Assembly: GCA_026692885.1 (NCBI GenBank)
Contig: JAPLNJ010000102.1
Location: 1-14,966 of the forward strand
DNA length: 14,966 nt
Direction of reading: 5' to 3'
DNA from: Planctomycetota bacterium
GTDB lineage: Bacteria; Planctomycetota; Planctomycetia; Pirellulales; Pirellulaceae
Shown here: one piece after another, positions 1 through 7,476 of the stretch
How the letters are laid out: each line of letters starts with the position of its first letter
How positions within the stretch are numbered: the stretch's first letter is position 1
Notes under the pieces: model-generated
Told to the model about the DNA's origin: nothing
What the model saw: the letters and a program-made list of their open reading frames with translations, nothing else
Databases searched by the model: none
Made by a program: the position numbers and the translations under genes

Positions 1-111
1 GCGGTGCTGGCCGATGCCAGCACACGGCTCCTGACGGATGTGATTGATCAGACGCTGTACAACAACCTGCGCGCGATCGCCGACGGAAACGCGATCAGTC
101 TTAAGCCTTAG
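1..111 (+). CDS. C-terminal end of an unidentified protein (partial)
   Basis: The reading frame is open from the first base of the window and stops at TAG 109-111, giving 36 visible residues that begin AVLADAST and end AISLKP. The stretch reads like ordinary protein (charged helix-like segment followed by a short tail), but it is too short to place in a family. The start and any domains lie outside the window. The same-strand kinase at 538 is 426 bases away and separated by non-coding DNA and a palindrome, so the two are probably not co-transcribed. It could be a chance open frame at the edge, although the composition and position favour a real gene end. Confidence 0.45.
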   Translation, partial: AVLADASTRLLTDVIDQTLYNNLRAIADGNAISLKP

Positions 112-537
112 GGTGCGTCACGAACAGCAAGCGATCGCCGATTTCTCCATCCCCCAATGGTGCGTTCATTCTGGCTGCCGCGCGTCTCTGGTTTGCGACG
201 GGGTCCAACAGTTGTACGGTTCACTCGTTCGGAAGCGGCGATAGAAACTGCTTCCCAAGAAACGGCGGGCCAGCGCTCGACGCTCGTTACAGACCTGAGT
301 CTGACTTCTGGGCAGAATTCGCGGTAAGAGTACGCGAAGGCCAAAGGGCTGGCGGAGGCCGAAAAAGTCGCCAGACGCGGTCGTAGGGGCTTATGAGGCA
401 CTGCTGTGCACATCTTCATAGGGGCCGAAGGCCGGTATTTTACAAGCACGACGCGCAAGCGAGTGGGTCTGGATTTCACTTGCCAGTCCACCGCGGACCC
501 ACTCGCTTGCGCGTCGTGCTTGTATTTCCAGCCTTTG
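112..537. other. Non-coding stretch upstream of the PAS kinase
   Basis: No convincing gene is visible in these 426 bases. Short open frames on both strands run through the palindrome at 441-524 and have no family signature. I see no tRNA or clear rho-independent terminator. The region between 112 and 440 holds no structure I can name. It should contain the promoter of the kinase at 538, but no sigma-70-like pair stands out. The final 97 bases are dominated by the inverted repeat described separately. Confidence 0.6.
441..524. repeat. Perfect 29-bp inverted repeat (planctomycete-type intergenic palindrome)
   Basis: The left arm at 441-469 (begins TACAAGCACGACG) and the right arm at 496-524 are exact reverse complements over 29 bases, with a 26-base spacer at 470-495. 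Pairing stops abruptly on both sides. As RNA it would form a very stable hairpin ending 13 bases before the ATG of the kinase at 538. There is no T-run after it, so it does not look like a standard terminator. From memory, translated fragments of this element (such as YKHDAQAS or STTRKRV) recur in spurious planctomycete gene calls, which suggests a dispersed palindromic repeat family. That link is recall and has not been searched. Confidence 0.85.
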
Positions 538-3042
538 ATGACTACCGACAAGCAGCGAACCGATTTTCCTGATCCGCCAGCCCGTTTGACGGGCTTATCC
601 CCAGCAGACTCCCACTCGAAGCTTCGTCAGCAGGCGGAGGAAAAAGTCGCCGTCCTGGAGACTCAGGACACGATATCGCTCTCGTCCGAAGAAACTCGGT
701 GTCTGCTCCACGATCTGCATGTGCATCAGGTCGAATTGGAGATGCAGAACGAGGAACTGCGCCGCATGCAGCTGGCCTTGGAAGCCTCTCGCGCCGTGTA
801 TTTCGACCTGTACGATCTGGCCCCCGTGGGCTACGTCACCTTAAGCGAAAATGGCTTGATCCTGCAAGCGAATCTCACCGCCGCGGCCCTGCTCGGAGTG
901 TCCCGCGGTCAGTTGGTCAAGCAGTTGCTGTCCCACTTCATTGTCCGCGATGATGTGGCCACCTACGTCCGGCACCGAAAACAGCTCTTGGAGACCGGCG
1001 AACCGCAGGCGTGGGACCTGCAGATTGTAAACGAGGACGGAATACCATTCTGGGCACAGCTCCAGGCCACCGTGGCGCAGGACGGCAAGACCAACGAGCC
1101 GGTGTGTTACGTCGTCATCAGCGACATTACCGACCGCAAGCGGATGGAAGAGGCGTTGACGAGCGAGAATGAGTTTCGCGCCATCGCCGATTACGCGGCA
1201 GACTGGGAGGTCTGGTTCGGCACGGATGGGAAGATGCTCTGGACGAATCCCGCTGTGGAGCGCATTACCGGATATTCGTCGGCGGACGTCTTGGTGATGC
1301 CGGACTTCATCGCCACGATGGTTGCTGCGGAAGACCGCGACTTGGTCGCCGTGACCCTGCAGGACGCCCTGTGCGGCGGCACGGGCCATAACGTGGAATT
1401 TCGGTTGATCCGAAAGAACGGGTCGAAGATCTGGTTGGGCATGTCATGGCAGACGATTTTCGACGCGAAAGGCAATTCCGTTGGCACCCGTACCAGCGGC
1501 CGCGACGTCACCGAACGGAAGCAGGCGGAGGAGACGCTGCGGAGGAGCGAAACACAACTCCGGGCGATTCTCGAATCCACCGCCGACGGCATTCTGGCCG
1601 TGGATGATCAGGGACATGTGTTACAGATCAGCCGGCGATTCGCCGATCTCTGGCGAATCCCGCAGCCGCTCCTGGAACGCGGCGACGACCGGGAGCTGCT
1701 GGACTTCGTGCTGCATCAGCTGAGCGATCCGGACGCGTTTACGGAGAAGGTGCAGACACTCTACGATTCGGATGCGGAGGACATGGACACGATCACCTTC
1801 AAGGATGGTCGGGCTCTTGAACGGTATTCCACCCCGATGGTCATGGATGGTATCCGCATTGGCCGGGTATGGTCCTTCCGCGACATCTCCGATCGCAAAC
1901 GGGCGGCGGCGGAGGCCAGCCGGATGGTGACGGTGGTGCGCGACTCCAACGACGCGATCACCATTCAGGACTTCGAGGGACAGATCACCGCCTGGAACCA
2001 CGGCGCTGAGCTGATGTATGGCTACAGCGAGGCCGAAGCGCTGCAGATGAACATTGGGCGTCTCACGGCCCCCGGCAAGGTGGAAGAGCAGAATGACTTC
2101 ACACGCCGGCTCTTGGCGGGCGAAGCGATCACCTCGCTGGAGACCCAGCGGGTGACTAAGGACGGCCGCATTCTCGATGTTTGGATGACCGTCACGAAAC
2201 TGGTGGATGATGCCGGGAAACCGATTGGCATCGCCTCCACCGAACGCGACTTTTCCGATCGCAAACGGGCGGCGGAGGAAGTCCATAAGCTCAACGCGGA
2301 ACTGGAGCAGCGCGTGCGCGACCGCACAGCACAACTCGAATCGGCCAACAAGGAACTGGAATCGTTCTCCTACTCCGTTTCGCATGACCTGCGGGCGCCG
2401 TTGCGACATGTTCAGGGTTACGTGGACATGCTCGCGCGCGAGGTCGGCGGTCAGCTTTCGGACAAGGGCCGGCGTTGCATGAAGACCATTGAGGACGCCA
2501 GCCGGGAGATGGGCGTGTTGATTGACGATCTGCTGACGTTCTCTCGCATGGGCCGCGCGGAGATGACCGAGACGATGGTCAATCTGGACGTGCTGGTGCA
2601 GGACACGCTGCGCGATTTGCAGGCGGCCACAAGCGCGCGGAACATGGTCTGGAAGATCCCGCCCTTGCCAGCCGTGCAGGCCGACCCCGCGATGCTCAAG
2701 CTGGTCTTGACCAACCTGTTCGGCAACGCGGTGAAGTTCACTGGCCCCCGCGACCCTGCGGAGATCGAGATGGGTATCGCGGGCACCGAGAACGGCCGCG
2801 TGATCCTCTTCGTGCGTGACAACGGCGTCGGATTCGACCCACAGTATACCCACCAGCTCTTCGGCGTCTTCCAACGTCTGCACCCGGCCGACGAATTTGA
2901 AGGCACGGGTATCGGCCTGGCCCACGTGCGGCGCATCATTGCCCGGCAGGGCGGGCGCACCTGGGCGGAGGGCAAGCTCAACGAGGGCGCGACGTTCTAT
3001 TTCACGTTGAAGCCATCGTCATCAACAAACCCAACCAGCTGA
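538..3042 (+). CDS. Multi-PAS sensor histidine kinase
   Basis: This 834-residue sensor kinase is expected to autophosphorylate on His and pass the phosphate to a response regulator. An N-terminal helical segment (HQVELEMQNEELRR) leads into four PAS domains at roughly residues 87-205, 211-330, 337-455 and 462-580; PAS linkers end in DITDRKR-type motifs. A coiled coil at about 580-607 follows. The HisKA H-box SVSHDLRAPLR has phospho-His H616. The HATPase domain carries N730 (N-box), DNGVGFD from D761 (G1) and GTGIGLA from G789 (G2). No transmembrane segment is visible, so it is probably cytoplasmic. ATG 538 is preferred over GTG 406, because the longer form would translate through the palindrome. 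No good ribosome site precedes 538. The H-box resembles that of phytochrome-like kinases paired with Rcp1-type regulators. Its likely partner, 14 bases downstream, is broken. Confidence 0.93.
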   Translation: MTTDKQRTDFPDPPARLTGLSPADSHSKLRQQAEEKVAVLETQDTISLSSEETRCLLHDLHVHQVELEMQNEELRRMQLALEASRAVYFDLYDLAPVGYVTLSENGLILQANLTAAALLGVSRGQLVKQLLSHFIVRDDVATYVRHRKQLLETGEPQAWDLQIVNEDGIPFWAQLQATVAQDGKTNEPVCYVVISDITDRKRMEEALTSENEFRAIADYAADWEVWFGTDGKMLWTNPAVERITGYSSADVLVMPDFIATMVAAEDRDLVAVTLQDALCGGTGHNVEFRLIRKNGSKIWLGMSWQTIFDAKGNSVGTRTSGRDVTERKQAEETLRRSETQLRAILESTADGILAVDDQGHVLQISRRFADLWRIPQPLLERGDDRELLDFVLHQLSDPDAFTEKVQTLYDSDAEDMDTITFKDGRALERYSTPMVMDGIRIGRVWSFRDISDRKRAAAEASRMVTVVRDSNDAITIQDFEGQITAWNHGAELMYGYSEAEALQMNIGRLTAPGKVEEQNDFTRRLLAGEAITSLETQRVTKDGRILDVWMTVTKLVDDAGKPIGIASTERDFSDRKRAAEEVHKLNAELEQRVRDRTAQLESANKELESFSYSVSHDLRAPLRHVQGYVDMLAREVGGQLSDKGRRCMKTIEDASREMGVLIDDLLTFSRMGRAEMTETMVNLDVLVQDTLRDLQAATSARNMVWKIPPLPAVQADPAMLKLVLTNLFGNAVKFTGPRDPAEIEMGIAGTENGRVILFVRDNGVGFDPQYTHQLFGVFQRLHPADEFEGTGIGLAHVRRIIARQGGRTWAEGKLNEGATFYFTLKPSSSTNPTS

Positions 3043-3056
3043 AAGGAAAGACCACC

Positions 3057-3501
3057 ATTAACATCCTGCTGCAACGCATCCTGCTGGTGGACGACAGTCC
3101 CCGCGACATCGCACAATCTGGCCAACGAGGTCGTCGTCCTCCGCGACGGCGCCGAGGCGCTCGACTACCTGTATCGGCGCGGCCAGTTCGCCGACCGGAC
3201 CTGCGCCCAGCCCGCCGTCGTGCTGCTGGACCTGAAGATGCCCAAGGTAGGCGGCATCGAGGTGCTGCGGCAGATCAAGAGCGACCCACAGCTGAAAATG
3301 ATCCCGGTGGTGGCGTTGACCTCCTCACGAGAAGAACGGGACTTGGTCACGAGCTACCAACTCGGCGTCAACGCGTACATTGTCAAACCGGTCCAGTTTC
3401 AGGAATTCGTCGAGGCGGTGAAGCAGGTGGGCGTTTTTTGGGCCGTGATTAACGAGCCGCCGCCGGGCAGCAAGGGTTCGTTGCGGGCTAAGACACCATG
3501 A
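3057..3501 (+). pseudogene. Broken single-domain response regulator (Rcp1-like)
   Basis: The gene lies 14 bases after the kinase stop, with a ribosome site AGGAAAG at 3044-3050. At the expected start (3057) the codon is ATT, not ATG. The first part reads NILLQRILLVDDSPRDI in frame 3, including the acidic pair of a receiver domain. At about 3111 the homology jumps to frame 1 and continues HNLANEVVVLRDG through to the TGA at 3499-3501. By comparison with the family, about ten residues that should form helix 1 are missing, consistent with a deletion of roughly 29-32 bases. The remaining key parts are intact: phospho-acceptor Asp in VVLLDLKMPK, Thr in VVALTSS and Lys in YIVKPV. The break therefore looks recent. 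In life it would have received phosphate from the upstream kinase. An assembly error is a less likely alternative, because both the start and the frame are affected. Confidence 0.85.
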
Positions 3502-3542
3502 TGTCAGCGAGCAAATTGCGAGGAATGATCCGGTGCTGATGC

Positions 3543-3724
3543 GATACGGGCAGCGGTATCCCACAGGCCATGCTCGACGACATTTTCCAGCCCTTTGTCC
3601 AAGTGGATGGAAGTCACGCTCGCCCCTCAACCAGCACCCATGTTGCAGCCGGGTGCTGGTTGCGGAAGACATCCCCAGCACCCAAGTCTTTGTGCGTCAG
3701 TTGTTGCGCAGGTATCGTGTCAAG
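3543..3724 (+). pseudogene. Degraded hybrid histidine kinase remnant (HATPase end plus REC start)
   Basis: Two adjoining fragments in different frames look like pieces of one hybrid kinase. Frame 3 from 3543 reads DTGSGIPQAMLDDIF and then QPFVQVDGSHAR, matching the G1 box to F-box of a HATPase_c domain, with Ser in place of the usual Ile in DTGIGIP. The G2 box (GTGLGL) that should follow is missing. Frame 2 from 3650 reads RVLVAEDIPSTQVFVRQLL, the first strand and helix of a receiver domain. The rest of the receiver is absent, and the fragment runs into the last codons of the convergent kinase. Its order of parts and wording resemble that intact neighbour (IFQLFVQGDGS; RVLIAEDEPTTQL), so it may be a paralogue destroyed by deletions. 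Its 5' half has not survived here. Confidence 0.75.
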
Positions 3725-5649
3725 ATCTCCTGCAGCGGCGCCATGGCAATCGGTTTGGACAGGTAGTCGTCGCAACCGGCTGCCAAGCAGCGTTCGCGAT
3801 CGCCCTCCCGGGAGTGCGCGGTCACGGCCACAATCGGGCCTTGCCAGCCGCCCCGACGCAGCCACCGCGCTACGTCATAGCCGTCCATCACCAGCATCTG
3901 CATGTCCAATATAATCAAGTCATAGGAACGCCCTTCGGCTTGAGACTGTTCCACCATTTCGCAGGCATGGCGGCCATGGGCTGCGATGTCCGGCACCAAG
4001 CCCACACATCGCAACTGGTTACGCAATAACAACTGCGTCGTCGGCTCGTCTTCCGCGATCAGGACACGGCCACGCAAGGTCGCGAGAGCGGGACTTGCGA
4101 CGGCTTTGGGGCTGGCGGCGGCGGGCACTTCCAGCTCAGCCACCTGCCCGGCAAGGCCGACCGGAACGGTTAGGACGAAGGTGCTGCCCTGCCCGGGATC
4201 ACTGGTAACGGTGAGTTCCCCCTCCAATGCCTCTGCCAGCCGCAGACAATGGGCTAATCCCAAGCCGGTGCCGCCGTGGCGGCGCGTCCACGAACCATCA
4301 CCCTGGACAAATAGTTGGAAAATCTGACCCAACTGGGAGGTTGGGATCCCGATGCCTGTGTCGGAGACAATGAATTGCAATCGGGCGGCGTCCCCGGCCT
4401 CGCTCCAAGCCTTGAGCGTCAGGGAAATCGTCCCGCGGTCCGTGAACTTCACCGCGTTGTCGAGCAAATTTTGCAGGACTTGCCGCAGGTGCAGCGGGTC
4501 CGTGTAGATGGTTTCCGGCAGGAGATTCTGCTCGCTCACCTGCAACTGCAGACCTTTCTTTTCGGCCCGAGCGCGCACGTCAAACAAGACGCCGGCGACG
4601 AGTTTCGACAAGGAGCAGGCGACCTTCTGCACCGTCAGGCAGTCGGATTCCAGGCGTGCGAGTCCCAACATATCGTCGATCAATTTCATCAGGGCTGCGC
4701 CGCTGATGCGAATCAGGTCGCAAAACGTGTCCCGATCCTCCGGCGACAGTTTCGGCATCGTCAGCAACTCGCTGAAGCCCAGGATGGCGGTCAAGGGCGT
4801 GCGGAGTTCGTGAGTCATGTTGTTCAAAAACTCGCTCTTCGCCCGGCCGGCGACCTCCGCCAGTTGCATGGCCTGCCTCAGGGTCTGCTCGGCTTGTACC
4901 CGCTCGGTCAGGTCAAAGAACGAGGCTATGAACCCCACCGCCACTCCCGCTGTATTCGTCAACACGCTCGCCGAGACTATGGCCACGAAGGAAGAGCCGT
5001 CGGCGCGACATAGTGACAGCTCGCCGGACCACCGGACGGTTTGCAGCGCCGAGGCCCACAAGGCCGCACCCCGTTCCTGGTCCGTCAGGAACTCCAGAAA
5101 CGATCGGCCCAGCACCTCGCGGTCGCCGGCATAGCCCCACAAGTCAAGAAACGCCTGGTTGACGTAGGTCAACCGGCCCTGCATATCCGCGATGGCGATC
5201 GCGATCGGCGAGGTAGCTAGCGCGTGATTGCGAATGTGCAGGGCTTCCTCGGCTTCCCGGCGTTTGCGATGCTCCTCGGCTTCCGTCAAGGCCCGCGGCA
5301 CAGCCAAGATCAAGCGTTCGAGGCGTTGCTTGAGCACAAAATCGGTGGCACCTTGGAGCACGCATTCCACCGCTTGCTCCTCACCCAGGGCGCCCGAAAT
5401 CAGAATGAAAGGTACCGCAGGCTGATGCACGCGCGCCAACGCCAGAGCCGACATCCCGTCGTAGCCGGGCAGGCAGTAATCCGACAGGATCAGGTCGAAT
5501 CGCACGGCGGTCAGCAGCGCAGCGTATTCCGCCTCGTTGCGAGCCACCCGCAGTTCGTACGCCACATTGATCTGCTGCAGCCTGTCGGCCACCAGCTCCG
5601 CGTCACGCGGGTCGTCCTCGAGATAAAGAATCCGGATCGAACTACTCAT
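3697..5649 (-). CDS. Hybrid sensor histidine kinase, REC-PAS-HisKA-HATPase-REC
   Basis: This 650-residue protein is a complete hybrid kinase. It has an N-terminal receiver (residues 1-125; acidic EDD 11-13, phospho-acceptor D57 in LILSDYCLPG, K107) and a short coiled linker. A PAS domain follows at about 138-255. HisKA carries the H-box NMTHELRTPL with H280. The HATPase domain has N398 in LLDNAVKF, DTGIGIP at 430-436 and GGTGLGL at 459-465. The C-terminal receiver spans about 527-648, with D582 in LIILDMQM, T610 and K632. No membrane helix is seen, so it is likely cytoplasmic. The receiver-kinase-receiver layout implies that it takes phosphate or a signal at one end and relays it at the other, probably to a separate HPt or regulator not found in this window. 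A GGAAG site (minus strand, 5661-5657) sits 7 bases before the ATG. An inverted repeat upstream is a candidate operator. The 3' end overlaps the degraded kinase remnant on the other strand. Confidence 0.94.
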   Translation of the reverse strand: MSSSIRILYLEDDPRDAELVADRLQQINVAYELRVARNEAEYAALLTAVRFDLILSDYCLPGYDGMSALALARVHQPAVPFILISGALGEEQAVECVLQGATDFVLKQRLERLILAVPRALTEAEEHRKRREAEEALHIRNHALATSPIAIAIADMQGRLTYVNQAFLDLWGYAGDREVLGRSFLEFLTDQERGAALWASALQTVRWSGELSLCRADGSSFVAIVSASVLTNTAGVAVGFIASFFDLTERVQAEQTLRQAMQLAEVAGRAKSEFLNNMTHELRTPLTAILGFSELLTMPKLSPEDRDTFCDLIRISGAALMKLIDDMLGLARLESDCLTVQKVACSLSKLVAGVLFDVRARAEKKGLQLQVSEQNLLPETIYTDPLHLRQVLQNLLDNAVKFTDRGTISLTLKAWSEAGDAARLQFIVSDTGIGIPTSQLGQIFQLFVQGDGSWTRRHGGTGLGLAHCLRLAEALEGELTVTSDPGQGSTFVLTVPVGLAGQVAELEVPAAASPKAVASPALATLRGRVLIAEDEPTTQLLLRNQLRCVGLVPDIAAHGRHACEMVEQSQAEGRSYDLIILDMQMLVMDGYDVARWLRRGGWQGPIVAVTAHSREGDRERCLAAGCDDYLSKPIAMAPLQEILTRYLRNN

Positions 5650-5700
5650 CGCACGGCTTCCGACAGGCTTGAAATTCGGCGACTCCCTCGCAGACGGGAT

Positions 5701-5734
5701 GTCTCAGTAAACTATCCGAAGTGGCCACTGAGAC
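5701..5734. promoter_or_regulatory. Candidate operator: 8-bp inverted repeat upstream of the hybrid kinase
   Basis: GTCTCAGT at 5701-5708 and ACTGAGAC at 5727-5734 are exact reverse complements, 18 bases apart. The pair lies 52-85 bases upstream of the kinase ATG (minus strand, 5649), where a dimeric regulator could act. The centre-to-centre distance of 26 bases is longer than that of many operators, so binding by one dimer is uncertain. No regulator can be named. Confidence 0.35.
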
Positions 5735-5817
5735 CTAAGCTATTCGGGTACTAGCACCAAACGATTATCGAGGCCAATCGCGTAAAGAATGAGATTTTAT
5801 GGTTCTGCGAATTGGAT

Positions 5818-5838
5818 GCCACGGGCTTGCCCCGTGGC
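5818..5838. repeat. Short palindrome, 8-bp stem (GCCACGGG/CCCGTGGC)
   Basis: The arms at 5818-5825 and 5831-5838 pair perfectly around a 5-base loop (CTTGC). No T-run follows, so it is not a typical terminator. It is the first of three closely spaced hairpins. Confidence 0.7.
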
Positions 5839-5879
5839 GGCTCCCGTTTCCAGCTACACCAAGCGCTCCCCCCGCGTAA

Positions 5880-5937
5880 CCTCCCTACCGCGTTTCGCCC
5901 GCGGCGAAGCCGCCGCGAGCGAAACAGGGTAGGGAGG
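5880..5937. repeat. Large near-perfect hairpin repeat of about 58 bp
   Basis: The outer arms CCTCCCTACC (5880-5889) and GGTAGGGAGG (5928-5937) pair exactly. After a 2-base mismatch, GTTTCGC pairs with GCGAAAC, and the centre contains a further CGCGGC/GCCGCG stem. The whole could fold into one long hairpin. From memory, hairpins with this wording recur between planctomycete genes; this has not been searched. There is no T-tract. Confidence 0.75.
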
Positions 5938-5983
5938 AGTGAAGGGTTGCGTGCGTGCCGTGTGTAGCAAGAAACGTCAGCAT

Positions 5984-6002
5984 CCCTCGGGCAAGCCGAG
6001 GG
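5984..6002. repeat. Short palindrome, 7-bp stem (CCCTCGG/CCGAGGG)
   Basis: The arms at 5984-5990 and 5996-6002 pair exactly around the loop GCAAG. This loop is the reverse complement of CTTGC, apart from its end base, in the hairpin at 5818-5838 (CTTGC versus GCAAG, an exact match). The two may therefore be related palindromes in opposite orientation. Confidence 0.65.
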
Positions 6003-6231
6003 CATTCGTCGATCGTCAAAGTGAATACCGACAACTGGAAGAACCGTTTGGTACTAGTGTCTAGCGAAACCGATGTCGCCTGTCAATCACCCTGCAGTCA
6101 AAGCCGGGGCGGTGCCGGCTGGTGTGGTGCAGGTGTTCCAACTCACCGGCAGAATCTCGGCGGAGACCTGGACCGGAAATGGATCAAGCGATTGCCGGAG
6201 ATCACCTCGTTGCGTGCGATTCTCTTGCACG

Positions 6232-7473
6232 CTACTGCCAGCCGCGCTTACGGAACAGCACCGTGGCCAGGGTTACCCAGCCGCATGCTAGGAGCATGGC
6301 CGCGGCCAGACTCATCCATTGGAAGAAGCCGATCGTGCCTTCGAGCACGGCGTGCATGATGCGCGGGCAATAGTATTCCAGCGCAATGTACTGGATCGAC
6401 GGGATGCCGAAGCGCTGCGTGATGAACAGCAGCAAGGCCACGGTCAGCATGTAGCAGAGCGTGCCCAGGCTGGCCAGGCGTTGCGTTCGGGCCAGGCTGG
6501 CAATGGTCATGCCGATGCCGAGATAGCCCACCGACGTGGCGACTAAGGTCAGCCAGAAGAAAGGGCGGACGAGCACGTGCGGATTGTAGATGCCGGCCAG
6601 GACTGCGGCGAGCGTCATGCCGAAAGCGGGATAGAACAAGAACTTGGCGGCGAGAATCTCCTGGCTGGATGCGGGCGACAGCATCTGGGCCAATAACACG
6701 CCCCGTTCGCGCTCCTCGCAAGTGAGTGTGGGCAGCATGTACACACAGAAGAAGCACAGGGCGAAGATCACCAGACCGGTAGCCACCAAGGAGCGCTCGT
6801 CGGCCCTGCCCTTGAGTTCTTCACGCACCACGCGGAGCTGCAGCGGATCCTCGGCGAAGGGAAGGGTCTCATCGCCGCGCGGCCCGAATAACAGCCGATA
6901 TCGCGTCGACCCGTCGGCGCCCACTTTCACGCGATCAACCTTGATGACGGCGCCGCCCGAGGGCACGATGAGCTGATCGTCCGACGTGTCGATTACTACC
7001 GAAGTCTGTTTGTCCTGATAGTAGTCAATGGTCTCCTGCCAAAACCAGGTCACGTAGCGAGACATGCTCGTCGGGTTTTTTCCCGGCTGCCAGAACATGA
7101 CTTGATAGCGCTGACGACCACGCTCGTCCAGTCCGTCGAGCCGCAGTTGCACGGCCGCTGTGCTCTGCTCGTAGACCAAGACACCGCGATCGTCGCTGGG
7201 CACGGTGTTCAAAGACCGAAAACGCACGTCCAGACTACTTTCGGGTTCATGGCGGCGCAAGTACTCGATCCACCCAGTGGCCTCGCCTTCGTAGTCGACG
7301 TAGAAACGCCGCACGCCGCCAACCAGCGGCCCAGCGGCCGAGTCGTCCTTGCCGAAGAGCGACAGGAGCAGTGTTGCGCAGATGAGCAGCACGGCGAGGA
7401 AGATGCCGCCCCGATCCGCGAGATGGCGGTGGGCTTCCTTCACGAGCAGGGTTTTCAGAATGTGCCAACGCAT
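6232..7473 (-). CDS. ABC-2 type transporter permease
   Basis: This 413-residue membrane protein is the permease of the exporter whose ATPase is encoded just upstream. Six hydrophobic segments are visible at about residues 23-41, 228-248, 276-295, 303-324, 334-352 and 383-406. Between the first and second lies a hydrophilic domain of about 185 residues, expected outside the membrane. After the second helix comes ERERGVLLAQMLSPASSQE, the amphipathic coupling segment typical of ABC-2 permeases. This layout (one helix, large outer domain, five helices) resembles DrrB/NatB/YhaP-like exporters. The substrate cannot be told from the sequence. The ATG sits 3 bases after the ATPase stop codon, and no strong ribosome site is seen, so translation is probably coupled. 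The C-terminus (FRKRGWQ) ends normally. Confidence 0.9.
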   Translation of the reverse strand: MRWHILKTLLVKEAHRHLADRGGIFLAVLLICATLLLSLFGKDDSAAGPLVGGVRRFYVDYEGEATGWIEYLRRHEPESSLDVRFRSLNTVPSDDRGVLVYEQSTAAVQLRLDGLDERGRQRYQVMFWQPGKNPTSMSRYVTWFWQETIDYYQDKQTSVVIDTSDDQLIVPSGGAVIKVDRVKVGADGSTRYRLLFGPRGDETLPFAEDPLQLRVVREELKGRADERSLVATGLVIFALCFFCVYMLPTLTCEERERGVLLAQMLSPASSQEILAAKFLFYPAFGMTLAAVLAGIYNPHVLVRPFFWLTLVATSVGYLGIGMTIASLARTQRLASLGTLCYMLTVALLLFITQRFGIPSIQYIALEYYCPRIMHAVLEGTIGFFQWMSLAAAMLLACGWVTLATVLFRKRGWQ

Positions 7474-7476
7474 GGA

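Larger units (their letters stand above)
5650..6231. other. Non-coding stretch rich in palindromes
   Basis: These 582 bases lie between the start of the hybrid kinase and the end of the ABC permease, both on the minus strand. The first 110 bases should hold the kinase promoter and contain the inverted repeat at 5701-5734. Three hairpin-forming palindromes follow between 5818 and 6002. From 6003 to 6231 I see nothing that I can name; one weak GCCGG/CCGGC pair near 6107-6123 lacks a T-run and is not a credible terminator for the permease. Open frames here are short and run through the palindromes. Confidence 0.6.

Noticed and set aside
406..537. GTG 406 as the start of the PAS kinase
   Set aside because: The extra 44 residues are translated from the palindrome and match no kinase feature; the PAS-kinase type sequence begins after ATG 538.
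108..551. 147-codon open frame on the minus strand
   Set aside because: It reads through the 29-bp palindrome and has no family signature; the wording YKHDAQAS comes from the repeat.
1621..2925. Long antisense frame inside the PAS kinase
   Set aside because: It is the complement of a clearly coding, motif-rich kinase; its content is an artefact of high GC codon use.
3087..3501. Programmed frameshift producing a full response regulator
   Set aside because: About ten residues of the fold are missing at the junction and no slippery sequence is seen, so a shift would not restore the domain.
5751..6005. 84-codon minus-strand frame
   Set aside because: It is made of the three palindromes translated (for example WKREPPRGKPVAS); no ribosome site and no family.
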